Source: Stenotrophomonas cyclobalanopsidis (lineage in GTDB: Bacteria > Pseudomonadota > Gammaproteobacteria > Xanthomonadales > Xanthomonadaceae). From it: a stretch of DNA of 56,583 nt. Both the position numbers and the translations under genes were made by a program. The DNA lies in assembly GCF_008710035.1 (NCBI RefSeq), contig NZ_VYKI01000018.1, forward strand, positions 1-56,583, given 5' to 3'. The notes beneath the pieces were generated by a model. The model did not search any database, had not been told where the DNA came from, and was given only the letters and a program-made list of their open reading frames with translations. Of this stretch, positions 37,893 through 47,397 are shown piece after piece; within the stretch, counting starts at the first letter, position 1, and every line of letters starts with the position of its first letter.

Positions 37893-38297
37893 GACGGGGC
37901 CTGTTTAGTGTTGGTGAGCGGTGGTGTGGTAGTAAGGTAGAACACCAGTCCAGGGCTTGCAAGGAAAATTTTCAATCTCCTTCTTGTGTTCAGCATCCAG
38001 TCATTTTGGATCTGAAGCCCTTCCTGGCGCAGGAACAGCAGAGCAATCCCCGTGCCAACTTCATGCCATTGATTTAAAAGAGTTTTATTTGCGGCCTGGA
38101 GTGTCCGCGGGGCGTACACCTGTCCGTTCGAACTGCCGTGGACACTGTCCGGACGATGAATCCGGCTGCACGTGACCGTGTGGAAGGCAGGCCTGACGGC
38201 GCTGGGTGGCGGATACCCCCAGTGACTGGTGGCCGATACCGGCGGCCGCGCCCGCGCGCTAGGATCGCGATTCACCAACGTGACCAAGGATCCGGAA
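37893..38297. other. 400-bp intergenic region with inverted TGTCC repeats
   Basis: No gene is supported. GTGTCCGCGG (38101-38110) and CCGTGGACAC (38136-38145) form a near-perfect inverted repeat, and TGTCCG recurs at 38102, 38121 and 38146. TAGGAT at 38260-38265 is a plausible -10 box for the M16 protease gene. Confidence 0.45.
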
Positions 38298-41147
38298 ATG
38301 TCTCTCGCACTGCGCCCGCGCACCGCGCTGCTGGCCGTCGCCCTCAGTACCGCCCTCGGCACGCTTGCGCCGACCGCCGCACTGGCGGCCAAGCCGGCCG
38401 CCGCCACCAAGGTCGATATCCCGTTCGAGCAGTTCACCCTGCCCAACGGCCTGCGCGTGATCGTGCATACCGATCGCAAGGCGCCGATCGTCGCGGTCAA
38501 CATCTGGTACCACGTGGGCAGCAAGGACGAGCCGGCCGGCCGTACCGGTTTCGCGCACCTGTTCGAGCACCTGATGTTCCAGAGCAGCGAAAACCACGAC
38601 GGCGAGTACTTCGAGCCCTTCAAGCAGGTGGGTGCCACCGGCCAGAACGGCACCACCAACACCGACCGCACCAACTACTTCGAGAACGTGCCGACCACCG
38701 CCCTGGACATGGCGCTGTGGATGGAATCGGACCGCATGGGCCACCTGGTCGGTGCGATCGACCAGGCGGCGCTGGACGAGCAGCGCGGCGTGGTGCAGAA
38801 CGAGAAGCGACAGGGCGAGAACCAGCCCTATGGCCAGGTGTGGGAGAAGATCAACCGTTCGCTGTACCCGGTCGGCCACCCGTACCACCACAGCGTCATC
38901 GGTTCGATGAACGACCTCAACGCCGCCTCGCTGGATGACGTCAAGACCTGGTTCCGCACCTGGTACGGCCCCAACAACGCGGTGCTGGTGCTGGCCGGCG
39001 ACATCGACCTGGCCACCGCCAAGGAAAAGGCCGCCAAGTACTTCGGCAGCATCCCGGCCGGCCCGACCATGGCCCAGCCGAAGGTGGACGTCGCCAAGCG
39101 CGATGCCGACACCCGTGAAGTGATGACCGACAAGGTGCCGCAGGCGCGCATCTACCGCGCCTGGAACGTGGCCCAGGTCGGCACCACCGACATCGACCAG
39201 CTGCAGCTGCTGGGGCAGATCCTTGGTGGCGCCAAGTCCTCGCGCCTGAGCCAGCGCCTGCAGCACCAGGACAAGCTGGTCGACAACATCAGCGCCGGTG
39301 CCTACGGCTCGCAGCTGGGCTCCAACTTCATGGTCATGGCGACCGTGAAGCAGGGCCAGGACCCGGCCCAGGTCGAGAAGATCATTGACGAGGAAATCGA
39401 GCGCCTGCTGAAGGACGGCCCGACCGCCGACGAGCTGTCGCGCGCCAAGACCGGCTTCCGCGCCGGCTTCATCCGCGGCATCGAGCGCATCGGTGGCTTC
39501 GGCGGCAAGGCCGACGCGCTGGCCGAGTGCGCGGTCTACACCGGCGACCCGGGCTGCTTCCGCACCTCGCTGGCCAACATCGACAAGGCCACCGCCGCCG
39601 ACCTCAAGCGCGTGGGCGCGCAGTGGCTGGACAAGGGCAGCCACACCCTGGTGGTCGAGCCGGGTGAGCGCGTCGCGCTGCAGGAAGAAGCCTCGGCCAC
39701 GCCGAAGCCGTTCAACGTGCCGGCCGTGGACAGCAAGTACAGCACCCTGCCGGAACAGGTCGACCGCAAGGCCGGCGTGCCGCAGACCCGCGAGTTCCCG
39801 CAGCTGAAGTTCCCGGCGCTGCAGCGCGCCACCCTGAAGAACGGCACCACCGTGGTGCTGGCCGAGCGCCACGAGATTCCGGTGGTGCAGTTCAGCTACC
39901 AGTTCCCGGGCGGCTTCACCGCCGACCAGGGCCGCAAGCCGGGCACCGCCAACTTCACCATGAACCTGATGACCGAAGGTGCCGGCAAGCGGGGTTCGCT
40001 GGCCTTCGCCGATGCGGCCGACGCGCTGGGCGCCAGCCTGGACGCGGGCGCCGGCCTGGATTCGGTGACCGTCGACCTGTCGGCACTGAAGGAGAACCTG
40101 GTGCCGTCGCTGGCGCTGTACCGCGACCTGCTGCGCGAGCCGCGCTTCGAGCAGGGCGAGATCGACCGGGTCAAGGCCTCGTGGATCGCCGGCATCAAGC
40201 AGGAGAAGGTCAACCCGAACGCGGTGGCCATGCGCGTGCTGCCGCCTCTGCTGTACGGCAAGGGCCACCCGTACGCCATTCCGTTCACCGGCAGCGGTGA
40301 CGAAGCGGCGATCACCAGCCTGGGCCGCGAAGACCTGGTCGACTTCCACCGCGACTGGCTGCGCCCGCAGGACGGCACCCTGATCGTGGTCGGTGACACC
40401 ACCCTGGCCGAGATCGTGCCGCTGCTGGACAAGCAGCTGGGCGACTGGAAGGCCAGCGGCGATGCGCCGGTCATCAAGGCCAGCACCGCCGTGGCCGTGC
40501 CGACCGCTCCGCGCGTGTTCCTGATCGACCAGCCGGGTGCGGTGCAGGCCAACCTGTTCGCCGGCCAGGTGGTGGCGCCGTCCAGCGACACCGGCTCGAC
40601 CCGCTTCGACATCGCCAACGGCGTGCTCGGCGGCGACTTCACCTCGCGCCTGAACATGAACCTGCGCGAGGACAAGCATTGGTCCTACGGTGCCCGTACC
40701 AGCGCCAGCAGCACCGTGGGCCAGCGCCCGTGGATGGCGATGGCGCCGGTGCAGATCGACAAGACCGGTCCGGCCCTGGCGGAAATGCGCAAGGAGATCG
40801 CCGAGTTCGCCGATGGCAGCAAGCCGGCCACCGAGGCCGAGGTCAACCGCATCCGCAACATCCAGACCCTGAGCCTGCCGGGCGCCTATGAGACCGCCGC
40901 TGCGGTGGCCTCGACCATCGGCGGCATCGTGCAGTTCAAGCGTCCGGACGATTACGTGGTGCGCCGCAAGGCCGAGATCGAGGCGATGACCCCGGCGCAG
41001 GTGCAGCAGGCCGCCGCCGCGATCAAGCCGCAGGGCTTGACCTGGGTGGTGGTGGGTGACCTCAAGCAGACCGAAGCGGCCGTGCGCGCGCTGAAGCTGG
41101 GCGAAGTGACCGTGATCGATGCCGAAGGCAACCCGGTCAAGAAATAA
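38298..41147 (+). CDS. M16 family zinc metalloprotease (pitrilysin-like), duplicated domains
   Basis: This 949-residue periplasmic protease has a signal peptide (to about ALA-30). The inverted zinc motif HLFEH (His87, Glu90, His91) with Glu169 about 78 residues later forms an active N-terminal M16 half. The second half (from about residue 515, FPALQRATLKNGTTVVLAER) repeats the fold without the zinc motif, as is usual in this family. It probably degrades peptides in the envelope. ATG 38298 has AAGGATCCGG upstream. Confidence 0.9.
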   Translation: MSLALRPRTALLAVALSTALGTLAPTAALAAKPAAATKVDIPFEQFTLPNGLRVIVHTDRKAPIVAVNIWYHVGSKDEPAGRTGFAHLFEHLMFQSSENHDGEYFEPFKQVGATGQNGTTNTDRTNYFENVPTTALDMALWMESDRMGHLVGAIDQAALDEQRGVVQNEKRQGENQPYGQVWEKINRSLYPVGHPYHHSVIGSMNDLNAASLDDVKTWFRTWYGPNNAVLVLAGDIDLATAKEKAAKYFGSIPAGPTMAQPKVDVAKRDADTREVMTDKVPQARIYRAWNVAQVGTTDIDQLQLLGQILGGAKSSRLSQRLQHQDKLVDNISAGAYGSQLGSNFMVMATVKQGQDPAQVEKIIDEEIERLLKDGPTADELSRAKTGFRAGFIRGIERIGGFGGKADALAECAVYTGDPGCFRTSLANIDKATAADLKRVGAQWLDKGSHTLVVEPGERVALQEEASATPKPFNVPAVDSKYSTLPEQVDRKAGVPQTREFPQLKFPALQRATLKNGTTVVLAERHEIPVVQFSYQFPGGFTADQGRKPGTANFTMNLMTEGAGKRGSLAFADAADALGASLDAGAGLDSVTVDLSALKENLVPSLALYRDLLREPRFEQGEIDRVKASWIAGIKQEKVNPNAVAMRVLPPLLYGKGHPYAIPFTGSGDEAAITSLGREDLVDFHRDWLRPQDGTLIVVGDTTLAEIVPLLDKQLGDWKASGDAPVIKASTAVAVPTAPRVFLIDQPGAVQANLFAGQVVAPSSDTGSTRFDIANGVLGGDFTSRLNMNLREDKHWSYGARTSASSTVGQRPWMAMAPVQIDKTGPALAEMRKEIAEFADGSKPATEAEVNRIRNIQTLSLPGAYETAAAVASTIGGIVQFKRPDDYVVRRKAEIEAMTPAQVQQAAAAIKPQGLTWVVVGDLKQTEAAVRALKLGEVTVIDAEGNPVKK

Positions 41148-41186
41148 GGAATGTGCCTGCCCGCCCAGGCGGGCAGGCCTCCTGTG

Positions 41187-41267
41187 GTAGCGCCGGGCCA
41201 GGCCCGGCGGTTTTTCGGCGGCCAGCGAGGCCGCGCTGCGCGCTCGCCGGGCATGGCCCGGCGCGAC
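41187..41267. repeat. Facing pair of GTAGCGCCGGG palindromes
   Basis: A direct copy GTAGCGCCGGGCCAGGCCCG (41187-41210) faces CGCCGGGCATGGCCCGGCGC with a GAC end (41245-41267). They fill most of the gap between the M16 gene and the DUF4156 gene. Confidence 0.85.
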
Positions 41268-41350
41268 CGGGGGGATCCGCCCCCACTCCCGGCTACCCCC
41301 GATTCAGGCTGTTCAGGCAGAATCGCCCCATACCCTCCCAGGATCTGCCC

Positions 41351-41668
41351 ATGCGCCTTCTGCTGCTGTCGTCCCTGCTGCTCACCGTCACGGCCTGCAC
41401 CTGGGTGCCGATGGAACCGGCCGGCAAGACCGTGCGCGTGCTCCCGGCGGGCCCGCTGCCGGCGGGTTGCATCACCAAGGGTGAGGTCGTGGTGACCGTG
41501 AAGAGCAAGGTCGGCTTCTACAACCGCAACCCGCTGCGCGTGCAGGAAGAGCTGGAAACCCTGGCCCGCAACGAGGCCCCCAGCGCCGGCGCCAACGCCG
41601 TGCAGGCCGCTGCGGCCCCGGCCGATGGCAGCCAGCGCTTCGCCGCCTTCCAGTGCCCGCCGCGCTGA
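41351..41668 (+). CDS. DUF4156 lipoprotein
   Basis: This 105-residue protein has lipobox TVTAC (Cys16), followed by TWVPMEPAGKTVRVLPAG. Two later cysteines (AGCITKGE and the final FQCPPR) and ELETLARNEAPSAGANAV match the DUF4156 pattern of small outer-membrane lipoproteins with one disulfide, which somewhat resemble RcsF in fold. Function unknown. AGGAT precedes ATG 41351. Confidence 0.85.
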   Translation: MRLLLLSSLLLTVTACTWVPMEPAGKTVRVLPAGPLPAGCITKGEVVVTVKSKVGFYNRNPLRVQEELETLARNEAPSAGANAVQAAAAPADGSQRFAAFQCPPR

Positions 41669-41726
41669 GCGGACACCATACGGCCAAGGCTGAATTCGTA
41701 AAGATGCGGTTAAAGCCCCGGAGTTA

Positions 41727-41732
41727 TAGAAT
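41727..41732 (+). promoter_or_regulatory. -10 box of oleA
   Basis: TAGAAT (41727-41732, within TTATAGAATAG) would start transcription near 41739, giving a 30-nt leader. The -35 region is not convincing. Confidence 0.4.
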
Positions 41733-41769
41733 AGCGCCCCCTTTTGCCTGAGCCTTGGCGCTAACCTCG

Positions 41770-42786
41770 ATGCTCTTCAAGAATGTCTCGATCGCCGGCC
41801 TGGCACACGTCGACGCGCCGCATACGCTGACGACCAAGGAAATCAACGAACGGCTGCAGCCGACGTTGGATCGCCTCGGCATCCGCACCGACGTGCTCGG
41901 CGATATCGCCGGCATCCACGCCCGCCGCCTGTGGGACCACGGCGTCCTCGCCTCCGATGCTGCCACCATGGCCGGCCGCAAGGCGCTGGAAGACGCCGGC
42001 ATCACCGCCGGCCAGGTCGGCCTGCTGGTCAACACCTCGGTCAGCCGCGACTACCTGGAGCCGTCCACGGCCTCCATCGTCTCCGGCAACCTCGGCGTCA
42101 GCGACGAGTGCATGACCTTCGATGTCGCCAATGCCTGCCTGGCCTTCATCAACGGCATGGACATCGCCGCACGCATGCTCGAGCGCGGTGACATCGACTA
42201 CGCGCTGGTGGTGGACGGCGAGACCGCCAACCTGGTGTACGAAAAGACCCTGGAGCGGATGACCGCGCCGGACGTCACCGCCGACGACTTCCGCAACGAG
42301 CTGGCCGCCCTGACCACCGGTTCGGGTGCCGCCGCCATGGTGATGGCGCGCTCGGAACTGGTGCCCGACGCCCCGCGCTACAAGGGTGGCGTGACCCGCT
42401 CCGCCACCGAGTGGAACCAGCTGTGCCTGGGCAACCTGGACCGCATGGTCACCGACACGCGCCTGCTGCTGATCGAAGGCATCAAGCTGGCGCAGAAGAC
42501 CTTTGCCGCCGCCAGGATCGCCCTCGGCTGGGCCGTGGAGGAACTGGACCAGTTCGTCATCCACCAGGTCAGCCAGCCGCACACCGCCGCGTTCATCAAG
42601 AACTTCGGCATCGACCCGAAGAAGGTCATGACCATCTTCGGCGAGCACGGCAACATCGGCCCGGCCTCGGTGCCGATCGTGCTGAGCAAGCTCAAGCAGC
42701 TGGGCAAGCTGAAGAAGGGCGATCGCATCGCACTGCTCGGCATCGGCTCGGGCCTGAACTGTTCGATGGCTGAAGTGGTCTGGTAA
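41770..42786 (+). CDS. oleA: OleA, long-chain olefin thiolase-like condensing enzyme
   Basis: This 338-residue thiolase-fold enzyme joins two fatty acyl-CoAs into a 2-alkyl-3-ketoacid, the first step of long-chain olefin synthesis. It follows the Xanthomonas campestris OleA sequence closely from the start (MLFKNVSIAGLAHVDAPHTL). Active-site residues are present: Cys123 (VANACLAF), Glu97 (DYLEPST), His265 (VIHQVS) and Asn295 (GEHGNIGP), each offset by 20 from published Xc numbering. ATG 41770 is favoured over 41755 by this match. It begins the oleA-oleB-(ykgJ-like)-oleC-oleD cluster. Confidence 0.95.
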   Translation: MLFKNVSIAGLAHVDAPHTLTTKEINERLQPTLDRLGIRTDVLGDIAGIHARRLWDHGVLASDAATMAGRKALEDAGITAGQVGLLVNTSVSRDYLEPSTASIVSGNLGVSDECMTFDVANACLAFINGMDIAARMLERGDIDYALVVDGETANLVYEKTLERMTAPDVTADDFRNELAALTTGSGAAAMVMARSELVPDAPRYKGGVTRSATEWNQLCLGNLDRMVTDTRLLLIEGIKLAQKTFAAARIALGWAVEELDQFVIHQVSQPHTAAFIKNFGIDPKKVMTIFGEHGNIGPASVPIVLSKLKQLGKLKKGDRIALLGIGSGLNCSMAEVVW

Positions 42787-42794
42787 GACCTCCT

Positions 42795-42883
42795 GTAGAG
42801 CCGAGCCCATGCTCGGCTCACGCGCCCCGCGCGGTTCCACCGCGGCCTGACCGGAGAGCAGCCGAGCATCGGCTCGGCTCTAC
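42795..42883. repeat. Facing pair of GTAGAGCCGAGC palindromes between oleA and oleB
   Basis: The direct copy (42795-42819) and inverted copy AGCCGAGCATCGGCTCGGCT with CTAC end (42859-42883) flank a 39-nt spacer. The pair sits inside the ole gene cluster and may affect oleA mRNA stability relative to oleB. Confidence 0.85.
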
Positions 42884-42914
42884 ACTGCGCCGCGATTCAC
42901 ACTAGGTGCTCCGC

Positions 42915-43805
42915 ATGCGCGATCTTCCCGGTTACCCCGCCCACCCGCAGCGTTTCGAGGTCCGTCCCGGCCTGTCGATGAGCTATCTCGACGAAGGCCC
43001 GCGCGATGGCGAGGTGGTGGTGATGGTGCACGGCAACCCGTCGTGGAGCTATTACTGGCGCACGCTGGTGGCCGGCCTGTCGGACAAGTACCGCTGCATC
43101 GTGCCGGACCACATCGGCATGGGCCTGTCGGACAAGCCCGACGACCAGCGCTACGAGTACACCCTGCAGTCGCGCGTGGATGACCTGGAGGCGCTGCTGA
43201 AGCACCTGGCTATCACCGGCCCGGTCACCCTGGCCGTGCACGACTGGGGCGGCATGATCGGCTTCGGCTGGGCGCTGTCGCACCACGCGCAGGTGAAGCG
43301 CCTGGTGGTGCTCAACACCGCCGCGTTCCCGATGCCGGCGGCCAAGAAGATGCCGTGGCAGATCGGGCTGGGCCGCCACTGGAAGATCGGCGAGTGGATC
43401 ATCCGCAGCTTCAACGCCTTCTCGTCCGGGGCCTCGTGGCTGGGCGTGGAGCGGAAGATGCCGGCCGACGTGCGCCGCGCCTACGTGTCGCCGTACAACA
43501 GCTACGCCAACCGCATCAGCACCATCCGCTTCATGCAGGACATCCCGCTGTCGCCGGCCGACAAGGCGTGGTCGCTGCTGGAGCGCGCCGGCCAGGCGCT
43601 TCCGTCCTTCGCCGACTGCCCGGCCTTCATCGGCTGGGGCCTGCGCGACTTCGTGTTCGACCACCACTTCCTGAAGGGCTTCCAGGCCGCGCTGCCGAAG
43701 GCCCAGGTGCATGCCTTCGAGGATGCCGGGCATTACGTGCTGGAAGACAAGCACGAAGTGCTGGTGCCGGAAATCCGCGCCTTCCTGGACGCGAACCCGC
43801 TGTAA
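42915..43805 (+). CDS. oleB: OleB, beta-lactone decarboxylase (alpha/beta hydrolase)
   Basis: This 296-residue haloalkane-dehalogenase-like hydrolase removes CO2 from the cis-beta-lactone to release the olefin. Visible features are the oxyanion segment MVHGNPSWSYYW, nucleophile Asp110 in VHDWGGMIG and catalytic His273 in DAGHYVLED. An Asp rather than Ser nucleophile is the family mark. ATG 42915 follows TAGGTG. It is 128 nt after oleA, with two GTAG repeats between. Confidence 0.93.
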   Translation: MRDLPGYPAHPQRFEVRPGLSMSYLDEGPRDGEVVVMVHGNPSWSYYWRTLVAGLSDKYRCIVPDHIGMGLSDKPDDQRYEYTLQSRVDDLEALLKHLAITGPVTLAVHDWGGMIGFGWALSHHAQVKRLVVLNTAAFPMPAAKKMPWQIGLGRHWKIGEWIIRSFNAFSSGASWLGVERKMPADVRRAYVSPYNSYANRISTIRFMQDIPLSPADKAWSLLERAGQALPSFADCPAFIGWGLRDFVFDHHFLKGFQAALPKAQVHAFEDAGHYVLEDKHEVLVPEIRAFLDANPL

Positions 43806-43846
43806 GCGACCCGCGGCCGGCACTACCACTACGTCGCGATCCGGAT

Positions 43847-43889
43847 GCGGGGTCGGATCCCTCTCGCAGAGAGGGCTCTGACCCTATCC
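43847..43889. repeat. GGGGTCGGATCC hairpin, full copy
   Basis: GCGGGGTCGGATCCCTCTCG then CAGAGAGGGCTCTGACCCTA form a long hairpin. It lies between the convergent 3' ends of oleB (43805) and the YkgJ-like gene (43895), where it could end transcripts from both sides. Confidence 0.8.
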
Positions 43890-43894
43890 AGGCC

Positions 43895-44266
43895 TCAGGC
43901 CGCGATCGGGTTGTTGTCGCCGCCTTCCCAGTCCGCCGCGGTCAGCGGGTCCAGGCCATAGGCGATGCGCGCCTTGTCGCACTGCGGGCTGGCCTTGCCG
44001 TACTCCCACGACGCATCCACCTCGCGGCACACGCTGGGCCGGTTGGGGTGGATGGTGCAGCGCGAATACACGCCGATCTGCGCGTCCAGCGCCACGCAGC
44101 GCACGGGCTTGGAGTGCGTGCCGCGCATGCACAGGCGGTGCGGGTCCAGCACTTCGGTCAGCTGGTGCGGCACGCCGCCGGGGGTGACCTCGTCCGATTC
44201 CATCCAGTGGAAGGCCACGCGGTACTGGGTGCAGCAGGCGCCGCAGGTCATGCAGGGATGTTGCAT
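43895..44266 (-). CDS. YkgJ-family cysteine-cluster protein
   Basis: This 123-residue protein begins MQHPCMTCGACCTQYRVAF, with the Cys-x2-Cys-Gly-x-Cys-Cys pattern of the YkgJ (zinc/iron-chelatase-like) family. Further cysteines follow: RLCMRGTHS, VRCVALD, SRCTIHPNRPSVC and SPQCDKAR. These could hold a metal site or iron-sulfur cluster. It is encoded opposite to, and in between, oleB and oleC, so it splits the olefin cluster; no link to olefin chemistry is known. Confidence 0.85.
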   Translation of the reverse strand: MQHPCMTCGACCTQYRVAFHWMESDEVTPGGVPHQLTEVLDPHRLCMRGTHSKPVRCVALDAQIGVYSRCTIHPNRPSVCREVDASWEYGKASPQCDKARIAYGLDPLTAADWEGGDNNPIAA

Positions 44267-44370
44267 GGGCAAGCCGCCTCGGGCGGCAGTGGGAATCGGG
44301 AACGAGGCTGCGGATTTTCCACGAAGCGGGCGGCCGCGCAAGAAATTCCGTAAGCGGCGACAATGAACGG

Positions 44371-46029
44371 ATGAACGAACCCTGCAATATCGCGGCGCGG
44401 CTGCCTGAACTGGCCCGCGAACGCCCTGACCAGATCGCCATCCGTTGCCCCGGCCGCCGCAGTGCCGGCAACGGCATGGCCGCCTACGACGTGACCCTGG
44501 ATTACCGCCAGCTGGATGCCCGCAGCGACGCCATGGCCGCCGGCCTGGCCGGCTACGGCATCGGCCGCGGCGTGCGCACGGTGGTGATGGTGCGGCCCTC
44601 GCCGGAGTTCTTCCTGCTGATGTTCGCCCTGTTCAAGCTGGGCGCAGTGCCGGTGCTGGTCGACCCGGGCATCGACAAGCGCGCGCTGAAGCAGTGCCTG
44701 GACGCAGCGCAGCCGGAGGCCTTCATCGGCATCCCGCTGGCCCACGTGGCGCGGCTGGCGCTGCGCTGGGCGCCGTCGGCCACCCGCCTGGTCACCGTCG
44801 GCCGCCGCCTGGGCTGGGGCGGCACCACCCTGGCCGCGCTGGAGCGCGCCGGTGCCAGTGGCGGCCCGATGCTGGCCGCCACCGATGGCGAGGACATGGC
44901 CGCCATCCTGTTCACCAGCGGCTCCACCGGCGTGCCCAAGGGCGTGGTCTACCGCCACCGCCACTTCGTCGGCCAGATCCAGCTGCTGGGCAGCGCCTTC
45001 GGCATGGAGGCCGGCGGCGTCGACCTGCCGACCTTCCCGCCGTTCGCCCTGTTCGACCCGGCACTGGGGTTGACCTCGGTCATTCCGGACATGGACCCGA
45101 CCCGGCCGGCGCAGGCCGACCCGGCGCGCCTGCACGATGCCATCCAGCGCTTCGGGGTGACCCAGCTGTTTGGTTCGCCGGCGCTGATGCGGGTGCTCGC
45201 CAAGCACGGCCGGCCGCTGCCGACGGTGCGCCGGGTGACCTCGGCCGGTGCGCCGGTGCCGCCGGACGTGGTGGCCACCATCCGCCGCCTGCTGCCCGTC
45301 GACGCGCAGTTCTGGACGCCCTACGGCGCCACCGAATGCCTGCCAGTGGCCGTGGTCGAAGGCCGCGAACTGGAGCGTACCCGCGCCGCCACCGAGGCTG
45401 GTGCCGGTACCTGCGTGGGCAGCGTGGTCGCGCCCAACGAAGTGCGCATCATCGCCATCGACGATGCGCCGCTGCCCGAGTGGTCGCAGGCGCGCGTGCT
45501 GGCCACCGGCGAGGTGGGCGAGATCACCGTGGCCGGGCCGACCGCCACCGATACCTACTTCAACCGCCCGCAGGCCACCGCTGCGGCGAAGATCCGCGAA
45601 ACCCTGGCCGATGGCAGCACCCGCGTGGTCCATCGCATGGGCGACGTTGGCTACTTCGACGCGCAGGGCCGCCTGTGGTTCTGTGGACGCAAGACCCAGC
45701 GCGTGGAAACCGCGCGCGGACCGCTGTACACCGAGCAGCTCGAGCCGGTGTTCAACACCGTGCCCGGCGTGGCCCGCACCGCGCTGGTGGGCGTGGGTGC
45801 TGCCGGTGCGCAGGTGCCGGTGCTGTGCGTGGAGCTGCAGCGCGGCCAGTCCGACAGCCCGGCGCTGCAGCAGACCCTGCGCGCGCATGCGGCCGCCCAC
45901 GCCGCCGACGCCGGCCTGCAGCGCTTCCTGGTGCATCCGGCCTTCCCCGTCGATATCCGTCACAACGCCAAGATCGGCCGCGAGAAGCTCGCCGTCTGGG
46001 CCCGCGCCCAATTGGAGAAGCGCGCATGA
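44371..46029 (+). CDS. oleC: OleC, beta-lactone synthetase
   Basis: This 552-residue ANL-superfamily enzyme uses ATP to close 2-alkyl-3-hydroxyacids into a beta-lactone. The AMP-binding loop [20 protein letters not shown] is near residue 181, with [12 protein letters not shown] near 316-327 and the C-terminal Lys segment KIGREKLAV. The C-terminal domain carries the hinge [10 protein letters not shown]. The stop overlaps oleD by 4 nt. GACAAT ends exactly 6 nt ahead of ATG 44371 with no ribosome-binding site, so its mRNA may be leaderless, with a separate promoter from oleAB. Confidence 0.93.
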   Translation: MNEPCNIAARLPELARERPDQIAIRCPGRRSAGNGMAAYDVTLDYRQLDARSDAMAAGLAGYGIGRGVRTVVMVRPSPEFFLLMFALFKLGAVPVLVDPGIDKRALKQCLDAAQPEAFIGIPLAHVARLALRWAPSATRLVTVGRRLGWGGTTLAALERAGASGGPMLAATDGEDMAAILFTSGSTGVPKGVVYRHRHFVGQIQLLGSAFGMEAGGVDLPTFPPFALFDPALGLTSVIPDMDPTRPAQADPARLHDAIQRFGVTQLFGSPALMRVLAKHGRPLPTVRRVTSAGAPVPPDVVATIRRLLPVDAQFWTPYGATECLPVAVVEGRELERTRAATEAGAGTCVGSVVAPNEVRIIAIDDAPLPEWSQARVLATGEVGEITVAGPTATDTYFNRPQATAAAKIRETLADGSTRVVHRMGDVGYFDAQGRLWFCGRKTQRVETARGPLYTEQLEPVFNTVPGVARTALVGVGAAGAQVPVLCVELQRGQSDSPALQQTLRAHAAAHAADAGLQRFLVHPAFPVDIRHNAKIGREKLAVWARAQLEKRA

Positions 46030-47012
46030 AGATCCTGGTCACCGGTGGTGGTGGTTTCCTTGGCCAGGCGCTGTGCCGCGGGCTGCTTGAACGTGGGCAC
46101 CAGGTGCTGGCCTTCAACCGCAGCCACTACCCGGACCTGCAGGCGATGGGCGTGGGCCAGATCCGCGGCGACCTGGCCGATGCGCAGGCGGTGCTGCACG
46201 CCGTGGCCGGCGTCGACGCGGTGCTGCACAACGGCGCCAAGGCCGGTGCCTGGGGCAGCTACGACAGCTACCACCAGGCCAACGTGGTCGGCACCGACAA
46301 TGTCATCGCCGCCTGCCGCGCACACGGCATCGGCAAGCTGGTCTACACGTCCACGCCAAGCGTGACCCACCGCGCCACCCATCCGGTGGAAGGGCTGGGG
46401 GCGGACGAAGTGCCTTACGGCGAGAACTTCCAGGCGCCGTATGCGGCGACCAAGGCGATTGCCGAACAGCGCGTGCTGGCGGCCAACGACGCCACGCTGG
46501 CCACCGTGGCGCTGCGCCCGCGGCTGATCTGGGGCCCGGGCGACCAGCAGCTGGTGCCGCGCCTGGCCCAGCGCGCCCGCCAGGGCCGCCTGCGCCTGGT
46601 CGGCGATGGCAGCAACAAGGTCGACACCACCTACATCGACAACGCCGCGCTGGCGCACTTCCTCGCCCTGGATGCGCTGGCGCCGGGCGCGGCGTGTGCC
46701 GGCAAGGCCTACTTCATTTCCAACGGCGAACCGCTGCCGATGCGCGAGCTGCTCAACAAGCTGCTGGCCGCGGTCGGCGCACCGGCGGTGGAAAAGACCC
46801 TCAGCTTCAAGTCGGCCTACCGCATCGGCGCGATCAGCGAGCGCCTGTGGCCGTTGCTGCGGCTGCCGGGCGAACCGCCGCTGACCCGCTTCCTGGCCGA
46901 ACAGCTGTGCACGCCGCACTGGTACAGCATGGAACCGGCGCGCCGCGATTTCGGTTACGTGCCGCAGGTGAGCATCGAAGAAGGGCTGCGCCGACTAAAG
47001 GCCGCGTCGTGA
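46026..47012 (+). CDS. oleD: OleD, NADPH-dependent 2-alkyl-3-ketoacid reductase
   Basis: This 328-residue extended short-chain dehydrogenase has the nucleotide-binding motif TGGGGFLG (6-13) and the catalytic YAATK (Tyr139, Lys143). It reduces the OleA product to the 2-alkyl-3-hydroxyacid for OleC. The 4-nt overlap with oleC indicates coupled translation and fits the known OleBCD assembly. The tail [20 protein letters not shown] is typical of 3-beta-HSD-like family members. Confidence 0.94.
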   Translation: MKILVTGGGGFLGQALCRGLLERGHQVLAFNRSHYPDLQAMGVGQIRGDLADAQAVLHAVAGVDAVLHNGAKAGAWGSYDSYHQANVVGTDNVIAACRAHGIGKLVYTSTPSVTHRATHPVEGLGADEVPYGENFQAPYAATKAIAEQRVLAANDATLATVALRPRLIWGPGDQQLVPRLAQRARQGRLRLVGDGSNKVDTTYIDNAALAHFLALDALAPGAACAGKAYFISNGEPLPMRELLNKLLAAVGAPAVEKTLSFKSAYRIGAISERLWPLLRLPGEPPLTRFLAEQLCTPHWYSMEPARRDFGYVPQVSIEEGLRRLKAAS

Positions 47013-47133
47013 CGGCAGCGTCACGGCGCTGAAGGCTTCATCAGCCGAAGAGATCGCCGTCACCGGTTGCACACCGGCAGATCCGCAGGATGGACCCAAC
47101 GCCACACCGGCCGGACCACCCGCGAGGAACTCC

Positions 47134-47289
47134 ATGCTGCATTACGCCATCATCTTCTTTGTCATCGCCATCATCGCCGCCGTGCTCGGCTTCTCCGGTA
47201 TTGCCGGTGCCGCCACGAACATCGCCTGGATCCTGTTTGTCGTCTTCCTGATCCTTGCGGTCATCTCGATGTTCCGCAAGCGCGGGTAA
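47134..47289 (+). CDS. DUF1328 membrane micro-protein (YtjA type)
   Basis: This 51-residue protein has two hydrophobic helices ([20 protein letters not shown] and [16 protein letters not shown]) and ends in RKRG. The helix-GIAGAA-helix pattern is that of DUF1328/YtjA proteins. GAGGAA lies 5-6 nt ahead of ATG 47134. The stop TAA is part of GTAAAGTCGAGC, a one-base variant of a GTAGAGTCGAGC repeat head, so the repeat appears to have set the C-terminus. Confidence 0.88.
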   Translation: MLHYAIIFFVIAIIAAVLGFSGIAGAATNIAWILFVVFLILAVISMFRKRG

Positions 47290-47379
47290 AGTCGAGCTTG
47301 CTCGACTGCTTTTCCCGCTTTCTCGTAGAGTCGAGCCATGCTCGACTGCCCAACACCAGTCGAGCGAGCTCGACTCTAC
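47286..47379. repeat. Three GTAGAGTCGAGC palindromes
   Basis: A variant GTAAAGTCGAGCTTGCTCGA copy starts at 47286 inside the DUF1328 stop codon. A direct copy GTAGAGTCGAGCCATGCTCG lies at 47325-47349 and an inverted CAGTCGAGCGAGCTCGACTC with TAC end at 47357-47379. They fill the gap to the convergent ddl gene. Confidence 0.88.
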
Positions 47380-47397
47380 GAGAGCGGGTCAAGCGGG

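Noticed and set aside
44445..47012. 855-codon open frame overlapping oleC and merging into oleD
   Set aside because: Its first two thirds are the +1 shadow of oleC; only the oleD part is protein-like, and oleD has its own ATG overlapping the oleC stop.
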